Source: Agapanthus africanus (Eukaryota; Streptophyta; Magnoliopsida; Asparagales; Amaryllidaceae). Taken from it: a stretch of DNA of 64,000 bases. The translations under genes were made by a program, and so were the position numbers. The stretch spans positions 45,346,114 to 45,410,113 of the forward strand of contig JASDDO010000024.1 of NCBI GenBank assembly GCA_030015575.1. Reading direction: 5' to 3'. The notes beneath the pieces were generated by a model. The model was not told where the DNA came from. It worked only from the letters and a program-made list of their open reading frames with translations, and did not search any database. The stretch's first letter is position 1. The number at the start of each line of letters is the position of its first letter. This document shows, in pieces, positions 1 to 11,932 of this stretch.

Positions 1-170
1 TTTCAAGGCAAATGATGATTCGCTCCTGGCAATATTCCAGTCGCAGCGATGCTGATGCCTGAACAGATGTCAATTTTCAAGTCTTTTCATGGCAAATGAT
101 GATTCACTCCTGGCAATATTCCAGTCGCAGCGGTGCTGATGCCAAGATTGGTATCAGATCTCAAGTTCCA

Positions 171-395
171 TACTCGCAACAAAAATCAGTGAGCAAAAAA
201 TGCATATGAAATAACCGAAATGATGGGGCAACTCGCAATAAAAATCAGCGAGCAAAATACATGCATATAAAAACAGCCGAAATGTTTGGGCAACTCGCAA
301 TAAAAAGTAGCGAGTAAAAAGAAAAGAATAGCCAAAATGATTGGGCACCGCGATAAGAAACCGAAATGATTGGGCAATCGCGACATTCGTGATAT
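171..395 (+). repeat. CTCGC/GCGAG hairpin repeats of TAT-E
   Basis: About four tandem units of roughly 55-60 bp sharing 'gaaatgattgggca', each with a short inverted repeat (ACTCGC ... GCGAGT or GCGAGC) around an A-rich loop. The last unit ends in a hairpin of the form ATCGCGA-cat-TCGTGAT. The same block is at about 18480-18680 in TAT-1 and 59540-59850 in TAT-2. Reverse-strand frames through it are open only because of the repeats and do not look coding. Confidence 0.7.
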
Positions 396-612
396 AAAAT
401 GCTGAAATGATATAGCATCACGTAAAGAAATAAAAAAATGATGAAACTTTTGCCCTGCAGGTGAGTCCACATCAACCCTTGTATACAATCCATGGGTATA
501 AACGAAAAGGGAACCATATTTTCCCACCAGGCTCCGTCAAAGGGAGAGCCAAGTCTTGACAATTCATAAAACAACCTAAAAACTATCTCGACACTCATCT
601 CGTTACAGCAGA

Positions 613-1071
613 CATAGTGTCAACAACGACATTTCTTCTCACTCCAGCAGGACGCTCGTCTCATTACAGCGGACGCAGACGTGACGTCAACAAGAGAACT
701 TAAGGTCAAAACAAAGCGGAGCCATAGCAAAGTCCCTAGTTCCAAATCTCAACGGTTCATAAATAACCTAGAGACCATCTCGACACTCGTCTCATTACAG
801 CGGACGCTGTGTCAACAACGGCGTTTCTTCTCACTCCAGCAGGATGCAGACGCGGCGTTAACAAAGACCCCAGCCGAAACAAAGCGGAGCTATGGCAAAG
901 TCCCTAGTTCCAAGTCTCGACGGTTCACAAACAATCTAGAGATCACCTAGACACTTGTCTCGTTACAGTAGGCAGTTTCAACAACGGCGCTTCTTCTCAC
1001 TCCAGCAAGATGCAGACGCGACGTCAACAAACAACCCCAGGGTCGAAACAAAGAGGAGCCATGGCAAAGTC
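613..1071 (+). repeat. TAT-E tandem repeats of about 170 bp (left part)
   Basis: A unit containing 'cagcagacgcagtgtcaacaa', 'cactccagcaggatgcagac' and 'aaagtccctagttccaag' recurs at roughly 170-bp spacing and continues, after the Tekay insertion, at 11155-11440. The same word set makes up 59990-61130 in TAT-2. A short forward frame at 681-950 is a by-product of the repeat and not a gene. Confidence 0.7.
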
Positions 1072-1597
1072 TGTAACACCCGAACCCAATGCTACTGTTT
1101 TCCAGTTACTGTTTGAGATTTAATGCGGTACTAATTTCATTTAGCTTGCCTGTTTGTCACTTACTGTAAAATTTTATCTGGCAAAGTCATTTCTGCATAT
1201 AACAAATTTTAGCACTTAAAATAAAATTAAAAATATCCATCTTGGCCTACTCGACACCCCTAGCCTTGTGGTATCGTCCGTGCATCGAGTTCTCGTCCCG
1301 TTCGGTGAAATGGGCGAGTTTGGACGGCTACGCGCGCGTACAGGTGTCCGTCTTGGGGGTATACTTTTTAATCATAAAACACTTAATTTTAAAATTTGGA
1401 ACCCGCTTAAAATCCTATTATTTAAATTTTGAATTTTTGGACCCAACCCGGGCGCAATTTGGAAATGTTTTATTTAGCGTCAAAATCCCAAATTTTAATA
1501 ATATTTAAAACCATATATATTTCGTTAACATACATATCTTTTACTGTTATACTAATCTTTTAATATATATTTTTAAAACCTCTGCTTATTTGCTCAG

Positions 1598-1618
1598 CCA
1601 ATCACGAGGCATATAATT
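1598..1618 (+). promoter_or_regulatory. Tekay 5' LTR core promoter (CCAAT + TATA)
   Basis: CCAAT at 1598-1602 lies 8 nt upstream of CATATAATT (1610-1618), followed by a long pyrimidine (CT) patch typical of plant core promoters. The 3' LTR keeps both (CCAAT 8731-8735, ATATAAG 8744-8750). Transcription start is inferred, not seen. Confidence 0.55.
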
Positions 1619-1639
1619 TCCCGTGGGCCCCATCGTTTA

Positions 1640-1735
1640 TCTCTCTCTCTATCTCTCACGTCTCTCTCTCTCTCTAACCCCTCAAATCTCTCTCTCTCTC
1701 TTCATATCTCTTTCTCTCTCTCCCTCGTATATATT
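1640..1735 (+). repeat. CT-rich low-complexity tract in Tekay 5' LTR
   Basis: Repeated CTCT runs with small interruptions, directly downstream of the predicted TATA box. The 3' LTR copy at about 8770-8860 is shorter by several units. Confidence 0.8.
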
Positions 1736-3051
1736 CCCTCTCCTTCTTTTTTTTCAAAACCACGAGCAGCAGAACCCACCGAGCCTCAACCCTAGCCGCC
1801 TCCATCCTTGCCGCCGCAGCCCCGACGCCGGCGCCAGCGTCACCAGCACCATCGCCTCGTCTGTCTCGCCTCGCCCACACCTTCTGTCATCCACCCCCGC
1901 GCACCCTGCACAGCCGCGACCGCCGGCAGTCCTCCCTGCAAGCCTCTGCGTCGTCGTGACGTCGCCGGTGACTCGCCGTCGTCGCCCTCGTCTCCTCCTC
2001 GCATCCCTCTCTACATCCCGGCCTCCCAAACCGCTTCCACCTCCTCTACAGACCCCCTTGGCAACCCCCGCAACTTCGCTGTGTTGCCTGAGACAGCCAC
2101 CGGCGACCACCTGCGCCGCCCCCGGCCGTCGCCGACGATCCCCGACCACCCCAGAACACCTCGTAAGTGGTTCTCCATCTCACCCTTCCTCTCTTCATTT
2201 TCCAAAACTGATAACAGCCGCTGGATGGTTGCTGCAGATCGCCGGAGACGCCGTTCTCGCCGCCGTCGATCTCGCCGTCGTTGCTAGTGCCCTCTGGGAC
2301 CAGTGAGTATCCCCATCTTCTTCTTTCTCTGTTCATTTCCTTCTTTCCCAAGATCTATACCCGTTCGAAACCCTATTCACCGTTTTGTGCTCGCCGGGAT
2401 CCGGCCGTGCCGGCGACGTGTCCCGACGATCCAGCAGAGTACTCTGACCCGTGTGGTTCCTTGGTTCGTTGTTTGGGTTCAATCCGTGAACCGTGCGTCC
2501 GTCGCGAGTTTTCCCCGCCGACGTTACGTTCCGTTTTTCCCGGTTCGCGACCCGTCGAGGCAAGTACCCCTTGCTACATGCTATACAATATATTTATATA
2601 TGTATTGACACCCTAAACCTATAAAATTAGCTTGGTACAATCGTTTTCCCATTTCGGTTACAATGCCGCATTATATCATTTTACTATTAAAAATGGAATT
2701 TACAGTTCGCCAATTTGAACCCAATAATCAAATTTACCTGTTCAATCACATTCTACTGTTAAAATAGCTGGTAGCAATTATCCTTGTAGTTCTATTACAT
2801 TCGGACACTTGCATGCATTAACCTGAAATAACTGTATTGGACCGTTACATAAATCATTGCACCGCTAAGGGTGCTTAAACCTGTTAACATGACTAAACGG
2901 CTACATTGTATTACTGCACTCTTGTGATTAGAATGAAACTGCTTATTGTTTAAATTCATTGCTTATTTCATGTTGTTAATACCCACGTGTGAATATATAT
3001 CTGATTGGGAGCACACTCACGATATTGTTTACATCTTGACCTGACATTGCT

Positions 3052-3089
<38 letters not shown>
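3052..3089. repeat. (CA)n(TA)n microsatellite in Tekay 5' LTR
   Basis: CA repeats run into TA repeats. The 3' LTR equivalent at 10157-10189 has a different CA:TA ratio, as expected for slippage after insertion. Confidence 0.9.
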
Positions 3090-4064
3090 TGATATACCTG
3101 ACATGGTACCATATACTGTTGACTTGACCTGATGTACCATGACTCGACCGGTTTCCTGATCTTGTGTCTAATGCCAACAAACCCGACATGTAGTCCTCAT
3201 GGACCGTTCCTGTTGTCTATCCAGACAAACCTGCTTGTACCTGATCCTGTGTTGGCATTAGTTCTTGATTACTGAATACCTGACTTGACATACATAACTT
3301 GGGGGTATGGGGAAATCAAAGGTGAAACCGACTTGTAACTCAATAGTTCGATACCTGTTCTGATCAGTCTTACGGGCTAGGCCAGCCCCGGAGTGATGAT
3401 GCTGACATCACTCGCCCATCCTGCTACTTGTTACTGCCTAGCGGCACGTCTCGGATTCAGCCCCGAGAATCTTGACCGTGGTCCCGGGCACGCACGGGAT
3501 ACTATTGAGTTACATCGACGATTCATCAATTGATTTCAAAGACTTTAGAATAGAAAACCTGATAGAACAGTTTAGTTACCCACTGCATACTACCCTGCAC
3601 TGCTTACTTCACATTATTGCTTTATTCATGTTTATATTACATTGCCTGCTACACTGTTCATATTATATTACTTGATGACATGACGCGCTGACATCTGGGT
3701 TTTGCATGGCCCAGATTCCGTACCGCTGTTGCAGTCCGAGCAGGAGTACTTCAGCCAGTAGGCTGAGCTGTGAGTTCAGTAGTAGTTAGTTTTATTTCCT
3801 GCATTTATTTCCTGATGTGAGCCCGCATTATGGGACACACTTTTCAGTTATTTGTATTGGATCATTTGCTTCCGCATTTATTTATTTTTGACTCCTGTTA
3901 TTCTGGATTATGGACATGTTTTAGATAGTTTTATCTTGTTCTTGATATCTCTACAGTCGTAATGTGACTGTGGATGGATACTTCCTACCCACAGGTAGCA
4001 TGGTTGGCTATGTCACGTGCCCAATCTAGCGTACTCTGTGAAGCGGGGCGTGACATGGTTCTTT

Positions 4065-4076
4065 TAGTATCAGAGC
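4065..4076 (+). other. Tekay primer-binding site (initiator-Met type)
   Basis: TAGTATCAGAGC lies 9 nt after the LTR end and differs at one position from the common plant initiator-Met PBS TGGTATCAGAGC. Confidence 0.75.
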
Positions 4077-4431
4077 CCTAGGATAGTCGGGTTGATTCTT
4101 TTGTAGTTGGGTATTGTACCCAATACACGAATCAGAATACTCGTGTTTAGGAAACATGTCCTGCCACCTTGACCGTTTTACCATTCTTGAATCACATTCT
4201 TCCTGATTATATCTTTTACGATGTGCAAACTTCCTTTGCATGTCGACTCGAAAACATGATTTCTTGTTATCTCTAGGACTTAGGCGACTTAGGTGGAGTT
4301 AAGTAATTGTGGCTATGATACCGCGGCATAGTTACAATGCGGTACTCTATTTAAGTATCTTGGAGTTCTAGCCTTGATCTATATTCGGAATCTATCATCA
4401 TGCTAATGTTGGGTGTTTTGAGTTCAGGATT

Positions 4432-5172
4432 ATGGCAGGTAAGAATTTGAAGACGTACCAGAGACGTGTGGACGAAGCCGCCATGCTTGGAATGATAAGA
4501 GGAATGCTGGAGAATCAGAAGAAACAGACCGAGCTGATCCAGCAGCAAGCAGAATCGTTTCAGGAAGGTTTGCAGATCGTTCAGCAGTCTGTAAACAACG
4601 TTGGAGCTAAACCAGTTGACCGAGTAGGGACCGTGGCAGATTTCAGACGTTTGGGTCCGTCTACATTCACTGGTTTGGAAGAGCCGTTGCCAGCAGAGCA
4701 GTGGCTAGTGGACACGGAGAATTTGCTGATTGCGGCACAGATTCCAGAGGACAAAAGAGTTGATGTGGTACGCATTCAGCTATTGGACTACGCCCGAGAA
4801 TGGTGGCTTGTGGAGGAGACCCGCTTGCCCAAGCCGATCAAGTGGGCGGATTTTTCTAAGAGTTTCCTGGAGAAGTTCTTCCCGCGGACTGCACGGGAGG
4901 AAATGGAAGAGAAGTTTATGGGGCTAAGGCAGAATGGAGCACCCGTGGATGTGCATGCAGCAGAATGGACGAGACTTAGCAGATTCGCTGGACCTCTGGT
5001 TGCCAACGATGCAGTCAGGGCACGGGGGTTCATGCGCAGCTTGGACGTGGACATCCAGAGGCAGAATATCTCCCTAGGTGTGACCACTTTTTCACAAGTA
5101 CTTGCGGCAGCTCGAGAACAGCAGAGCCTATCGGGAAAATTGGGAGTTCACAGCAGACAGCAGTTGCGGTAA
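4432..5172 (+). CDS. gag: Tekay Gag (truncated, no zinc knuckle)
   Basis: 246-residue open frame from an ATG 376 nt inside the element. Residues about 65-215 have the retrotransposon Gag (capsid-like) pattern: the region around [15 protein letters not shown], then DYAREWW, and the stretch [18 protein letters not shown]. In the family this domain builds the particle shell and is followed by a CCHC zinc knuckle and protease. Here the frame stops after QQSLSGKLG with no CCHC motif, and within about 60 nt the sequence becomes the linker before reverse transcriptase. I read this as a deletion that removed the Gag C-terminus and the protease. Confidence 0.85.
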   Translation: MAGKNLKTYQRRVDEAAMLGMIRGMLENQKKQTELIQQQAESFQEGLQIVQQSVNNVGAKPVDRVGTVADFRRLGPSTFTGLEEPLPAEQWLVDTENLLIAAQIPEDKRVDVVRIQLLDYAREWWLVEETRLPKPIKWADFSKSFLEKFFPRTAREEMEEKFMGLRQNGAPVDVHAAEWTRLSRFAGPLVANDAVRARGFMRSLDVDIQRQNISLGVTTFSQVLAAAREQQSLSGKLGVHSRQQLR

Positions 5173-5232
5173 GGAAGCAGTTCTGTCGGGCCAGTCAAGT
5201 TTAGGGCTAAGCCGACAAACAACATTATTGCA

Positions 5233-8143
5233 TCTATGGAAGTTGATAATAGTGAAGAGCCGGCTGTTGTTCGTGATTTTTATGGACGTGTTTGAAGATA
5301 TATCGGGTTTACCGTCGAAGCGAGACGTGGAGTTCGCAATTGACCTTATTCCTGGTGCAGCGCCAGTATCTAAAGCGTATTATCCAATGGCACCAGTAGA
5401 GTTGGAAGAAGTTAAGAAACAGGTTGCTGAATTGCTTGAGAAGGGTTGGATTCGAAGCAGTAACTCGCCTTGGGGAGCTCCAGTTCTTCTAGTAAAGAAG
5501 AAGGATGGCACAAGAAGAATGTGCATCGACTATCGAGAATTAAACCGGGTGACTATTAAGAACAAGTACCCGATCCCTCGCATTGGAGAACTTTTGAGCA
5601 GCTTAGTGGCACGAGGGTATTCTCGAAGCTGGATTTGCGATCCGGATATCATCAGGTTCGAGTGAAAGCAGAAGATATTCGCAAGACGGCGTTTCGAACT
5701 CGGTACGGACATTACGAGTACTTAGTGATGCCCTTCGGAGTAACGAATGCGCCGGCAGTATTCATGGACTTGATGAACCGAATCTTTTCACTGTTCTTGG
5801 ACCAATTTATTGTGGTATTCATTGACGATATTCTGGTTTACTCGAGGAGTTTTGAGGAGCATGCTGAGCATTTAAAGATCGCACTGCAGACGTTGAGATA
5901 GGAGAAATTGTATGCGAAGATGAGTAAGTGCGAATTTTGGCTGGAGGAAGTGAAGTTTCTGGGGCATGTTGTGTCGGGCGATGGAATCGCCGTTGATCCC
6001 GAAAAGATTGCAGCAGTTCGAGATTGGCCGATTCCAAAGAATGTTGCTGAGATAAGAAGTTTTCTTGGATTAGCCGGATACTACAGAAGATTTGTGGAGA
6101 ACTTTGCTCGTCTGGCAGAGCCATTGACCAAGCTTACGCGCAAGGAGGTACCTTTTGTATGGACGGATAAATGTGCGTTAGCTTTTGAGACGTTGAAGCA
6201 GAAGTTGATAACCGCCCCTATTCTGACCGTGCCAGACAATTCCGGAGGATTGGTGATTCACAGCGACGCATCTGGGAAAGGATTGGGATGCGTTTTGATG
6301 CAGCATGAGAAGGTTGTAGCGTACGCATCGAGACATTTGAAGACCCATGAGAAGAATTACCCAACTCATGACTTGGAGCTTGCGGCCGTGATTTTCGCTT
6401 TGAAGATTTGGAGACACTACCTTTTGGGCGAAAGAGTCAAAGTTTTTACAGATCACAAGAGCTTGAAGTATGTGTTCACTCAGAAGGAGCTTAACATGAG
6501 GCAGCGTAGATGGTGGGAGCTGATGGCTGACTACGATCTTGATCTTAAGTACCATCCGGGGAAGGTTAATGTTGTGCCGGATGCGCTTAGTCGGTTACCA
6601 GCAATTCAGGTGTTAACTACGCAGAAGGAGATCGTTGCAGATTTTCGAAGATTTGACTTGGAGGTTGTGCTACCGCGTTCTACGGGACAGTTGTTGCAGT
6701 TGCAAGTACAGTAGTCTTTGATTGAGCAAATTAAAGCAGCACAATCGCAGGATCCTAGACTGCAAAGGTTTCGAGAGCAGGTTGAAGCCGGACTACGAAC
6801 AGATTTACTGGTCCACGAAGATGGTTCGTTGAGGTATGGTAGCCGTTTGTGTGTGCCAAAGGGAGATATTCGTGAAGAGCTTATGAAGGAGGCACACAGT
6901 TCAGCTTATTCTGTACATCCAGGAGGCACAAAGATGTACCGTGATATTCGACAGCATTTCTGGTGGGAAGGCGTGAAACGGGAGATTGCTCGCTTTGTGG
7001 CTAAGTGCTTGGTGTGTCAGCGAGTTAAGGCTGAACATCAAAGGGTTGCTGGTTTATTGCAACCACTTCCGATTCCTCAGTGGAAGTGGGAACATATAAC
7101 CACGGATTTCGTGACGGCTTTACCGCGGAGTCCAAAGGGCAACAGTGCAGTATGGGTGATTATTGATCGGTTGACCAAGGCAGCTCACTTTATTCCTTTC
7201 CGGGTTGGTCAATCAACAGAGACTTTGGCAGAGCGGTACATGCAGGAGATTGTAAGATTTCAGGGAGTACCGGTGAGCATCGTGTCCGATCGGGACACTC
7301 GGTTCTTATCACACTTCTGGAGGAGTTTACAGGAAAGTTTGGGGACTCGATTGAAGTTTAGCACAGCTTATCATCCTCAAACTGATGGTCAGTCGGAGAG
7401 AACGATCCAAACTGTTGAAGATATGTTGAGAGCATGCATGTTAGACTTCAAGGGTTCGTGGGAGGATCATCTACACTTGGTGGAGTTTTCTTACAACAAC
7501 AGTTTTCAAGCAACTATCCAGATGGCTCCGTTTGAAGCGTTGTATGGTCGTAAATGCCGTTCACCTGGTTGTTGGGATGATGTCGGTGAACTAAGATTGT
7601 TGGGACCAGATTTGGTGGTGCAGACGGTTGAGAAGGTTAACACTATCAGAAATCATATGAAGGCAGCACAGGACCGACAGAAGAGTTGGGCAGATACGTC
7701 AAGAAGACCTCTAGAGTTCACCGTGGGTGATTTGGTATTCTTGAAGATATCATCGACTAGAGGGGTGATTCGTTTTGGGAGTCGAGGAAAGTTTAGTCCT
7801 CGATTTGTTGGACCCTTTGAGAAATTGGAGCGTGTTGGAGAGGTAGCGTACCGTTTAGCATTAGCGCAGTCTTTGGCAGGTGTGCACGATGTGTTTCACG
7901 TATCTCAACTACGAAGGTATGTTCGAGATCAAACACACGTTTTGGATCATTCGGAGTTAGCAGTACGAGAAGATTTGACTTTTGAAGAGCGACCGGTTGA
8001 AATCGTGGATCGAAGGGAAAAAGGTTCTTAAGAACAAGGTTATCCCCCTTGTGCTTGTTTCTTGGGGTAATCGATCGCATGGAGAGTCCACTTGGGAACG
8101 AGAAGATGAGATCCGGCAGAAGTTTCCTCATCTTTTTCTGTAG
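5233..8143 (+). pseudogene. pol: Tekay pol: RT, RNase H, integrase, chromodomain (broken)
   Basis: Reverse transcriptase starts near 5290 ([15 protein letters not shown]). A 1-nt shift near 5611 moves the frame, after which it runs to about 8020 with stops at 5899-5901 and 6712-6714. The RT catalytic motif is present as FIDD (about 5815). RNase H (about 6240-6590) keeps HSDAS, the glutamate of DLELAA, TDHKSL and PDALSR. Integrase has an HHCC zinc-binding start (HSSAYSVHPGG ... CLVCQ, about 6895-7020) and the three acidic residues in TTDFV, SDRDTRF and GQSERT. Near 8020 an extra A in a short A-run ends the frame prematurely; the shifted frame to 8143 reads as a chromodomain (IPLVLVSW ... STWERE). 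No protease is found. Known role: copying and integrating the element; this copy cannot make a complete Pol. Confidence 0.9.
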
Positions 8144-8201
8144 TTTTCTATCTTGTATTCTTAGAATTTCGAGGACGAAATTCTTTTGTAGTTAGGTATA
8201 A

Positions 8202-10156
8202 TGTAACACCCGAGCCCAATGCTACTGTTTTCCAGTTACTGTTTGAGATTTAATGTGGTACTCATTTCATTTAGCTTGCCTGTTTGTCACTTACTGTAAA
8301 ATTTTATCTGGCAAAGTCATTTCTGCATATAACAAATTTTAGCACCTAAAATAAAATTAAAAATATCCAACTTGGCCTACTCGACACCCCTAGCCTTGTG
8401 GTAGCGTCCGTGCATCGAGTACTCGTCCCGTTCGGTGAAACGGGCGAGTTTGGACGGCTACGCGCGTGTACAGGTGTCCGTCTTGGGGGTATGCTTTTTA
8501 ATCATAAAACACTTAATTTTAAAATTTGGAACCCGCTTAAAATCCTATTATTTAAATTTCGAATTTTTGGACCCAACCCGGGCACAATTTGGAAATGTTT
8601 TATTTAGCGCCAAAATCCCAAATTTTAATAATATTTAAAACCATATATATTTCGTTAACATACATATCTTTTACTGTTATACTAATCTTTTAATATATAT
8701 ATTTTTAAAAACCTCTGCTTATTTGCTCAGCCAATCACGAGGCATATAAGTCCCCGTGGGCCCCATCGTTTATCTCTCTCTCTATCTCTCACGTCTCTCT
8801 CTCTAACCCCTCAAATCTCTCTCTCTCTTCATATATCTTTCTCTCTCTCCCTCGTATATATTCCTTCTCCTTCTTTTTTTGCAAAACCACGAGCAACAGA
8901 ACCCACCGAGCCTCAACCCTAGCCGCCTCTATCCTAGCCGCCGCAGCCCCGACGCCGGCGCCAGCGTCACCAGCACCGTCGCCTCGTCTGCCTCGCCTCG
9001 CCCACACCTTCTGTCATCCACCCCCGCGCACCCTGCACAGCCACGACCGCCGGCAGTCCTCCCTGGACGCCTCTGCGTCGCAGTGACGTCGCCCTCGTCT
9101 CCTCCTCGCATCCCTTTCCACATCCCGGCCTCCCAAACCGCTTCCACCTCCTCTACAGACCCCCTCGGCAACCCCCACAACTTCTCTGTGTCGCCTGAGA
9201 CAGCCACCGGCGACCACCTGCGCCGCCCCCGGCCGTCGCCGACGATCCCCGACCACCCCAGAACACCTCGTAAGTGGTTCTCCATCTCACCCTTCCTCTC
9301 TTCATTTTCCAAAACTGATAACAGCCGCTGGATGGTTGCTGCAGATCGCCGGAGACGCCGTTCTCGCCGCCGTCGATCTCGCCGTCGTTGCTAGTGCCCT
9401 CTGGGACCAGGGAGTATCCCCATCTTCTTCTTTCTCTGTTCATTTCCTTCTTTCCCAAGATCTATACCCGTTCGAAACCCTATTCACCGTTTTGTGCTCA
9501 CCGGGATCCGGCCGTGCCGGCGACGTGTCCCGACGATCCAGCAGAGTACTCTGACCCGTGTGGTTCCTTGGTTCGTTGTTTGGGTTCAATTCGTGAACCG
9601 TGCGTCCGTCGTTAGTTTTCCCAGCCGACGTTACGTTCCGTTTTTCCCGGTTCGCGACCCATCGAGGCAAGTACCCCTTGCTACATGCTATACAATATAT
9701 TTATATATGTATTGACACCCTAAACCTGTAAAATTAGCTTGTTACAATCGTTTTCCCATTTCGGTTACAATGTCGCATTATATCATTTTACTATTAAAAA
9801 TGGAATTTACAGTTCGCCAATTTGAACCCAATAATCAAATCTACCTGTTCAATCACATTCTACTGTTAAAATAGCTGGTAGCAATTATCCTTGTAGTTCT
9901 GTTACATTCGGACACTTGCATGCATTAACTGAAATAACTGTATTGGACCGTTACATAAATCATTGCACCGCTAAGGGTGCTTAAACCTGTTAACATGACT
10001 AAACGGCTACATTGTATTACTGCACTCTTGTGATTAGAATGAAACTGCTTATTGTTTAAATTCATTGCTTATTTCATGTTGTTAATACCCACGTGTGAAT
10101 ATATATCTGATTGGGAGCACACTCACGATATTGTTTACATCTTGACCTGACATTGC

Positions 10157-10189
<33 letters not shown>

Positions 10190-11154
10190 TGATATACCTG
10201 ACATGGTACCATATACTGTTGACTTGACCTGATGTACCATGACTCGACCCGTTACCTGATCTTGTGTCTAATGCCAACAAACCCGACATGTAGTCCTCAT
10301 GGACCGTTCCTGTTGTCTATCCAGACAAACCTGCTTGTACCTAATCCTGTGTTGGCATTAGTTCTTGATTACTGAATACCTGACTTGACATACATAACTT
10401 GGGGGTATGGGGAAATCAAAGGTGAAACCGACTTGTAATCAACAGTTCGATACCTGTTCTGATCAGTCTTACGGGCTAGGCCAGCCCCGGAGTGATGATG
10501 CTGACATCACTCGCCCATCTTGGTACTTGTTACTGCCTAGCGGCATGTCTCGGATTCAGTCCCGAGAATCTTGACCGTGGTCCCGGGCACGCACGGGATA
10601 CTATTGAGTTACATCGACGATTCATCAATTGATTTCAAAGACTTTAGAATAGAAAACCTGATAGAACAGTTTAGTTACCCACTACATACTACCCTGCACT
10701 GCTTGCTTCACATTATTGCTTTATTCATGTTTATATTACATTGCCTGCTACACTGTTCATATTATATTACTTGATGACATGACGCGCTGACGTCTGGGTT
10801 TTGCATGACCCAGATTCCGTACCGCTGTTGCAGTCCGAGCAGAAGTACTTCAGCCAGCAGGCTGAGCTGTGAGTTCAGTAGCAGTTAGTTTTATTTCCTG
10901 CATTTATTTCCTGATGTGAGCCCGCATTATGGGACACACTTTTCAGTTATTTGTATTGGATCATTTGCTTCCGCATTTATTTATTTTTGACTCCTGTTAT
11001 TCTGGATTATGGACATGTTTTAGATAGTTTTATCTTGTTCTTGATATCTCTACAGCCGTAATGTGACTGTGGATTGATACTTCCTACCCACAGGTAGCAT
11101 GGTTGGCTATGTCACGTGCCCAATCTAGCGTACTCTGGGAAGCGGGGCGTGACA
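8202..11154 (+). repeat. Tekay 3' LTR
   Basis: 2953-bp copy of the 5' LTR. Immediately upstream is 'gaatttcgaggacgaaattc', a sequence common before chromovirus 3' LTRs, but the usual purine-rich tract is degraded. Compared with the 5' LTR it lacks about 25 bp near 9088 and has a G in place of T in a putative splice donor near 9411. Confidence 0.93.
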
Positions 11155-11495
11155 AAGTCCCTAGTTCCAAGCCTCGACGGTTCACAAGCAACCTAGAGAC
11201 CACCTCGACATTCGTCTCGTTACAACAGACGCAGTGTCAACAACGGCGTTTCTTCTCACTCCAGCAGGATGCAGACGTGACGTCATCAAGCGACCCCAGG
11301 GTCAAAACAAAACAGAGCCATGGCAAAGTCCCTAGTTCTAAGTCTCGACGGTTCATAAAACAATCTAGAGATCACCTCGACATTCGTCTCATTACAGCAA
11401 ACGCAGTGTCGACAAAGGAAGCGAATGCCAAATTCCTAGCTTCAGGGTCTTGACGACAACTCAAATAAAACCCGAAAGACTATCGGAGATCATCC
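11155..11495 (+). mobile_element. TAT-E: middle piece between Tekay and TAT-1
   Basis: Begins with the second aagtc duplication and continues the 170-bp tandem repeats, then 'gaagcgaatgccaaattcctagcttc' and 'cctgaaagacaatcgg'-like sequence that matches the end of the TAT-2 tandem array (about 61090-61130). It ends with catcc (11491-11495), the target duplication of TAT-1. Confidence 0.8.
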
Positions 11496-11932
11496 TGTTT
11501 CCACCAATCAGAGCAAAGCTCTGTTCAAATTCCAAGGCGGGAAATGAAGCAACGCTTTTGTTTTCCCCAATCAGAGCAAAGCTCTGTGTTAATTTCGAAA
11601 ACTCAAAAATTAAAGCAACGCTTCAGATTCCTTGCGCTGCGCGCAACGCGCCACGTGTCAAAAACAGACACGCCAGCGCTGCGCCCAAGACAGCGCACCC
11701 AATCAGAGCAAGGCTCTGTTTTAAAATAAAAATAAAGGAAGCAACGCTTCAGATGACTTGCGCTCTGCGCTGCGCGACACGTGTCAGCACAGTTGCGCTG
11801 CTGCAGTTGAGCTGCGCACTGCGCTGCGCGACACGTGCTGCCGCAGTTGCGCTGCGCTCTGCGCTGCGTGACACGTGTCAAGCGCAGGTGCGCTTGCGCC
11901 AACTATTCCAGAATTTAAACAATAAAATTTTG

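Larger units (their letters stand above)
1..1071 (+). mobile_element. TAT-E: 3' noncoding segment of an old TAT-type Gypsy element (left piece)
   Basis: No gene. The sequence matches, by eye, the 3' noncoding regions of TAT-1 (from about 18360) and TAT-2 (from about 59380), in the same order: the line with 'caaatgatgattcgctcc', the hairpin repeats, a 'gtatacaatcca' motif, then long tandem repeats. The piece stops at the Tekay insertion and resumes at 11155 after a 5-bp duplication (aagtc at 1067-1071 and 11155-11159). The left end of TAT-E is outside the window. Orientation is + because the homologous blocks in TAT-1 and TAT-2 lie downstream of + strand gag/integrase. Confidence 0.75.
1072..4055 (+). 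repeat. Tekay 5' LTR
   Basis: Starts TG and ends CA, 2984 bp. Visible features: CCAAT and TATA boxes at 1598-1618, a CT-rich stretch just downstream (1640-1735), GC-rich proline/arginine-coding-like sequence to about 2290, and a CA/TA microsatellite at 3052-3089. Forward and reverse reading frames in 1620-2600 are low-complexity; the 3' LTR copy has different frame breaks, so they are not called as genes. Confidence 0.93.
1072..11154 (+). mobile_element. Tekay/Del-type chromovirus (Ty3/Gypsy), complete boundaries, coding-defective
   Basis: Direct repeats of 2984 bp (1072-4055) and 2953 bp (8202-11154) begin TGTAACACC and end GTGACA. They are flanked by a 5-bp duplication aagtc (1067-1071, 11155-11159), and the host sequence joins perfectly when the element is removed. 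Internal order is Gag, RT, RNase H, integrase, chromodomain, as in chromoviruses; 'YGRKCRSP' after the integrase core and the chromodomain-like tail suggest the Tekay/Del lineage. The LTRs look nearly identical apart from a few substitutions and a deletion of about 25 bp in the 3' copy, so the insertion seems recent. The internal region is nevertheless broken: protease and zinc knuckle missing, two stops, two frameshifts. Confidence 0.93.

Noticed and set aside
1623..2306. 227-codon Pro/Ser/Arg-rich forward frame (and overlapping frames on both strands) in the Tekay LTR
   Set aside because: The sequence is low-complexity and GC-rich, and the equivalent stretch of the 3' LTR (8879-9394) is open in a different frame, so there is no conserved protein.
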